Below are positions 5,871 through 7,740 of a stretch of DNA of 7,740 nucleotides, one piece after another (positions within the stretch are counted from its first letter, which is position 1; the number at the start of each line of letters is the position of its first letter). The position numbers were made by a program, and so were the translations under genes. The notes beneath the pieces are model-generated. The model did not search any database and was not told where the DNA came from. It saw only the letters and a list, made by a program, of their open reading frames with translations. This DNA is from Chitinophagia bacterium (lineage in GTDB: Bacteria; Bacteroidota; Bacteroidia; Chitinophagales; Chitinophagaceae). The stretch lies in contig RGVM01000110.1 of the NCBI GenBank assembly GCA_010027295.1, forward strand, positions 1 through 7,740, read 5' to 3'.

Positions 5871-7740
5871 TCACATGTTCAACCAATAGGTGGCCTTGAG
5901 CACCAGCGCGCCACCCTTGGAGTTGAAACCCTCCGAATAGTAATTGTCGGTGTACACGATGAAGAGGTCGGACACCGGCGCGAACCTCCACTGAAACCGA
6001 AGGTTCAGGTTCACGTTGCGGATCTGGTTGTTGTATTGAGCAAGGGCCGAGAAGAACACGGAGCGACTCAGCGTGACGTCTAGCTTGGGTCCGAGCAGCA
6101 CCAGGTCGAGGCTGCGGTAGGGCTGGGGGAAGCGGAGACGGTTGTAGGTGAACACGCTGCCGATACTTCCGAAAGGCTGGAAGCGCCATCCCAGCTCGCC
6201 TTCAATACCATGGCGCGTCCCGTTGAAATAGCCGCCGGTGCGCCACTGTAGGTTGCCGGCCAGTCGCTTCCGCTGGTCCGTCATCAACATCCCTATCATG
6301 GAGTAGTACACAAAGGAGCTTCCCGCCAGCAGTTTGGCACCGCCTGTGTTGGTGGGGTCGAAGTCGTCTGTCAGCTTCGTGAAATCGCGCCGGAAACGCA
6401 GCCTGAGGCTGGCGTAGTTCTTCCACTGCAGATTGTAGAGGAAATTGACGTCATAGTCGGTAACCCCGATCTGAGGGAAGACCGTCACGTCGTAGTCGAG
6501 CATGGGCCCGTGCCGGTTGATGCGGGAGGCGGCACCTGGGTAGAACTTCCACCACACGTCACCGGCAAGACGGGAATAGCCGCCTCGGCGCAGATATCCC
6601 ACTTCGGGGTTGAAGGATTCGCCGATCTGGAACACCCGCTGCCGGAACTCAACGTCGCGTTTGTTGTAGGTGATCAGTGCCCCGGAAGCTGCATTCCGGC
6701 GGGTCTTCACCGGGTCGAAGGACATCATCGTGAAGAGCTTCCCGTTCCAGGCGTTGTTCTTCGATCCGAGGATGTAGTCGACGCCGGCGACGCGGTTGAA
6801 GTCGTCCGTTCCGGCCGACTCCTTGTTGGTGAAGATGAATCCAAGTCCCGAACGGGCCTGCAGCTTGCGCTGGAAGGCCAGCACGGTGAAGTCCTGTGCC
6901 GGCTGGCCGATGGAGTCGACGGCCGCGGCCCGCATCTGCAGCAGCCCGACACGATTCTTGTCACCCAGCTTGCCGCTGATGCGCAGTCCCGCGTCGATCT
7001 TGTTCTGGATGTTCTGTCCAGTCCCCGGGTCTCGTGTGATGCCAATGCGGCGGGAGAAGAAGGGACGGATGCCCTCTACACCGAAGTTGGCGAACAGGTC
7101 GCCGTTCTCCAGGAAGAACTGCCGCTTCTCGGGGAAAAGGATCTCGAAGCGGTCCAGGTTGGTGACCTGGTTGTCGACCTCCACCTGGGAGAAATCGGGG
7201 TTGAAGGTGATGTCGGCGTTCAGCGAGGGACCGAGACCGACTTTCATGTCACCGCCTAAAGAACCACCCGTCCGGGTGGTGTAGTCGCTGTTGTCGGGGC
7301 CCGGCTTCACCGGCCTGCGCACCATCGAGGAGGATGCGTATGGGATCAGTGACAGGTTGGGGCCCTTCTTCCGCAGGGGCGTCTCGAAGACCAGCGGCCG
7401 GGTGAAGGCCAGCGATATCATCCCGTACTGGTTGGGGACGCGCGACCAGCCGGAACGCTCCGCATTGTGGCTGTCGATATGGTAGAAGTTCACGAGCCAT
7501 CTGTCCGAGCCGTTCCGGAAGCGGAGCGTGCTCCAGGGGATGGCCATCTCGGTGCTCCAATGGTCGGCATGGATCACCGACTGGCCGTACCACTTGTTGT
7601 CCCACGAGAGGCTCAGATCCTCGTTGGCGACGCCCCCGTTCACGATCAGGCCCTCGCGCTGCACACCGAACGGACTCATCCCGAAGGAGAAGGCGTTCAG
7701 CCTGTCCATGAAAGGGTCGAGCGACACCACCAGCGCATCG
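5871..7740 (-). CDS. DUF5916 domain protein: CBM9-like domain plus predicted outer-membrane beta-barrel, 5'-partial
   Basis: The frame is open to the right edge (codons for D-A-L precede the GTG at 7730), so the true start is outside; about 622 residues remain and probably some 130-250 N-terminal residues are missing by comparison with usual family length. The visible N-terminal part is the end of a CBM9-like fold: VSLDPFMDRLNAFSFGMSPFG, WSTEMAIPWSTLRF. Then comes the DUF5916 core: LSLIPYASS, GGDMKVGL, NADITFNPDFSQVEVD, and FEILFPEKRQFFLENGDLF, a very characteristic block (7104-7202). The rest is a series of amphipathic beta strands ending in FAPVSDLFIVYTDNY and TYWLNM, consistent with a barrel whose last strand is at the C-terminus. 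Function is unknown for the family; outer-membrane location and a carbohydrate or glycan link are inferences. It converges on the reductase gene with a 4-bp gap and is not in the same transcription unit. Confidence 0.9.
   Translation of the reverse strand, partial: DALVVSLDPFMDRLNAFSFGMSPFGVQREGLIVNGGVANEDLSLSWDNKWYGQSVIHADHWSTEMAIPWSTLRFRNGSDRWLVNFYHIDSHNAERSGWSRVPNQYGMISLAFTRPLVFETPLRKKGPNLSLIPYASSSMVRRPVKPGPDNSDYTTRTGGSLGGDMKVGLGPSLNADITFNPDFSQVEVDNQVTNLDRFEILFPEKRQFFLENGDLFANFGVEGIRPFFSRRIGITRDPGTGQNIQNKIDAGLRISGKLGDKNRVGLLQMRAAAVDSIGQPAQDFTVLAFQRKLQARSGLGFIFTNKESAGTDDFNRVAGVDYILGSKNNAWNGKLFTMMSFDPVKTRRNAASGALITYNKRDVEFRQRVFQIGESFNPEVGYLRRGGYSRLAGDVWWKFYPGAASRINRHGPMLDYDVTVFPQIGVTDYDVNFLYNLQWKNYASLRLRFRRDFTKLTDDFDPTNTGGAKLLAGSSFVYYSMIGMLMTDQRKRLAGNLQWRTGGYFNGTRHGIEGELGWRFQPFGSIGSVFTYNRLRFPQPYRSLDLVLLGPKLDVTLSRSVFFSALAQYNNQIRNVNLNLRFQWRFAPVSDLFIVYTDNYYSEGFNSKGGALVLKATYWLNM

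Noticed and set aside
6510..7259. 249-codon plus-strand open frame opposite the DUF5916 gene
   Set aside because: Composition typical of antisense reading of GC-rich coding DNA; the minus-strand frame carries the recognisable family motifs.

Overview
The window comes from a member of the Bacteroidota with an unusually GC-rich genome (strongly C/G-ending codons, roughly 60% GC by eye). The evidence is family content: a type IX secretion (T9SS) type B sorting domain, a PorP/SprF-family outer-membrane protein and a DUF5916 outer-membrane protein are all characteristic of this phylum. Genus cannot be read from the sequence. There are five protein-coding genes, two of them cut by the window edges. 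I saw no tRNA, rRNA, CRISPR array, insertion sequence or attachment site.

Left part (1-3612, + strand): the C-terminal 860 residues of a large secreted modular protein (at least five PKD-like modules, an Ig-like module, a PKD domain, and a gliding-motility-associated/T9SS type B C-terminal domain). Its stop codon overlaps by four bases (ATGA) the likely start of a PorP/SprF-family gene. This is the known 'adhesin plus dedicated SprF-like partner' arrangement: the second protein is expected to help export or anchor the first on the cell surface.

Middle (3613-5866, + strand): a 117-bp spacer carries a strong GC hairpin (terminator candidate). It is followed by a GH10 endo-beta-1,4-xylanase with a lipoprotein signal and, 22 bp further on, a 2,3-diketo-L-gulonate reductase (YiaK/DlgD-like, Ldh_2 family). 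The two are probably co-transcribed. One acts on plant or algal xylan in the envelope, the other on a sugar-acid intermediate in the cytoplasm. No SusC/SusD pair is present, so this is not a recognisable full polysaccharide utilisation locus within the window.

Right part (5871-7740, - strand): the C-terminal part of a DUF5916 protein (end of a CBM9-like domain, then a predicted outer-membrane beta-barrel). It converges on the reductase with only 4 bp between stop codons.

Nothing here clearly amounts to an undescribed system. The points most worth a second look are the adhesin/SprF pair with its regular cysteine ladder, the unusual xylanase-diketogulonate reductase pairing, and a 9-bp tandem duplication that writes a Cys-rich GSCGSCC motif into the reductase.
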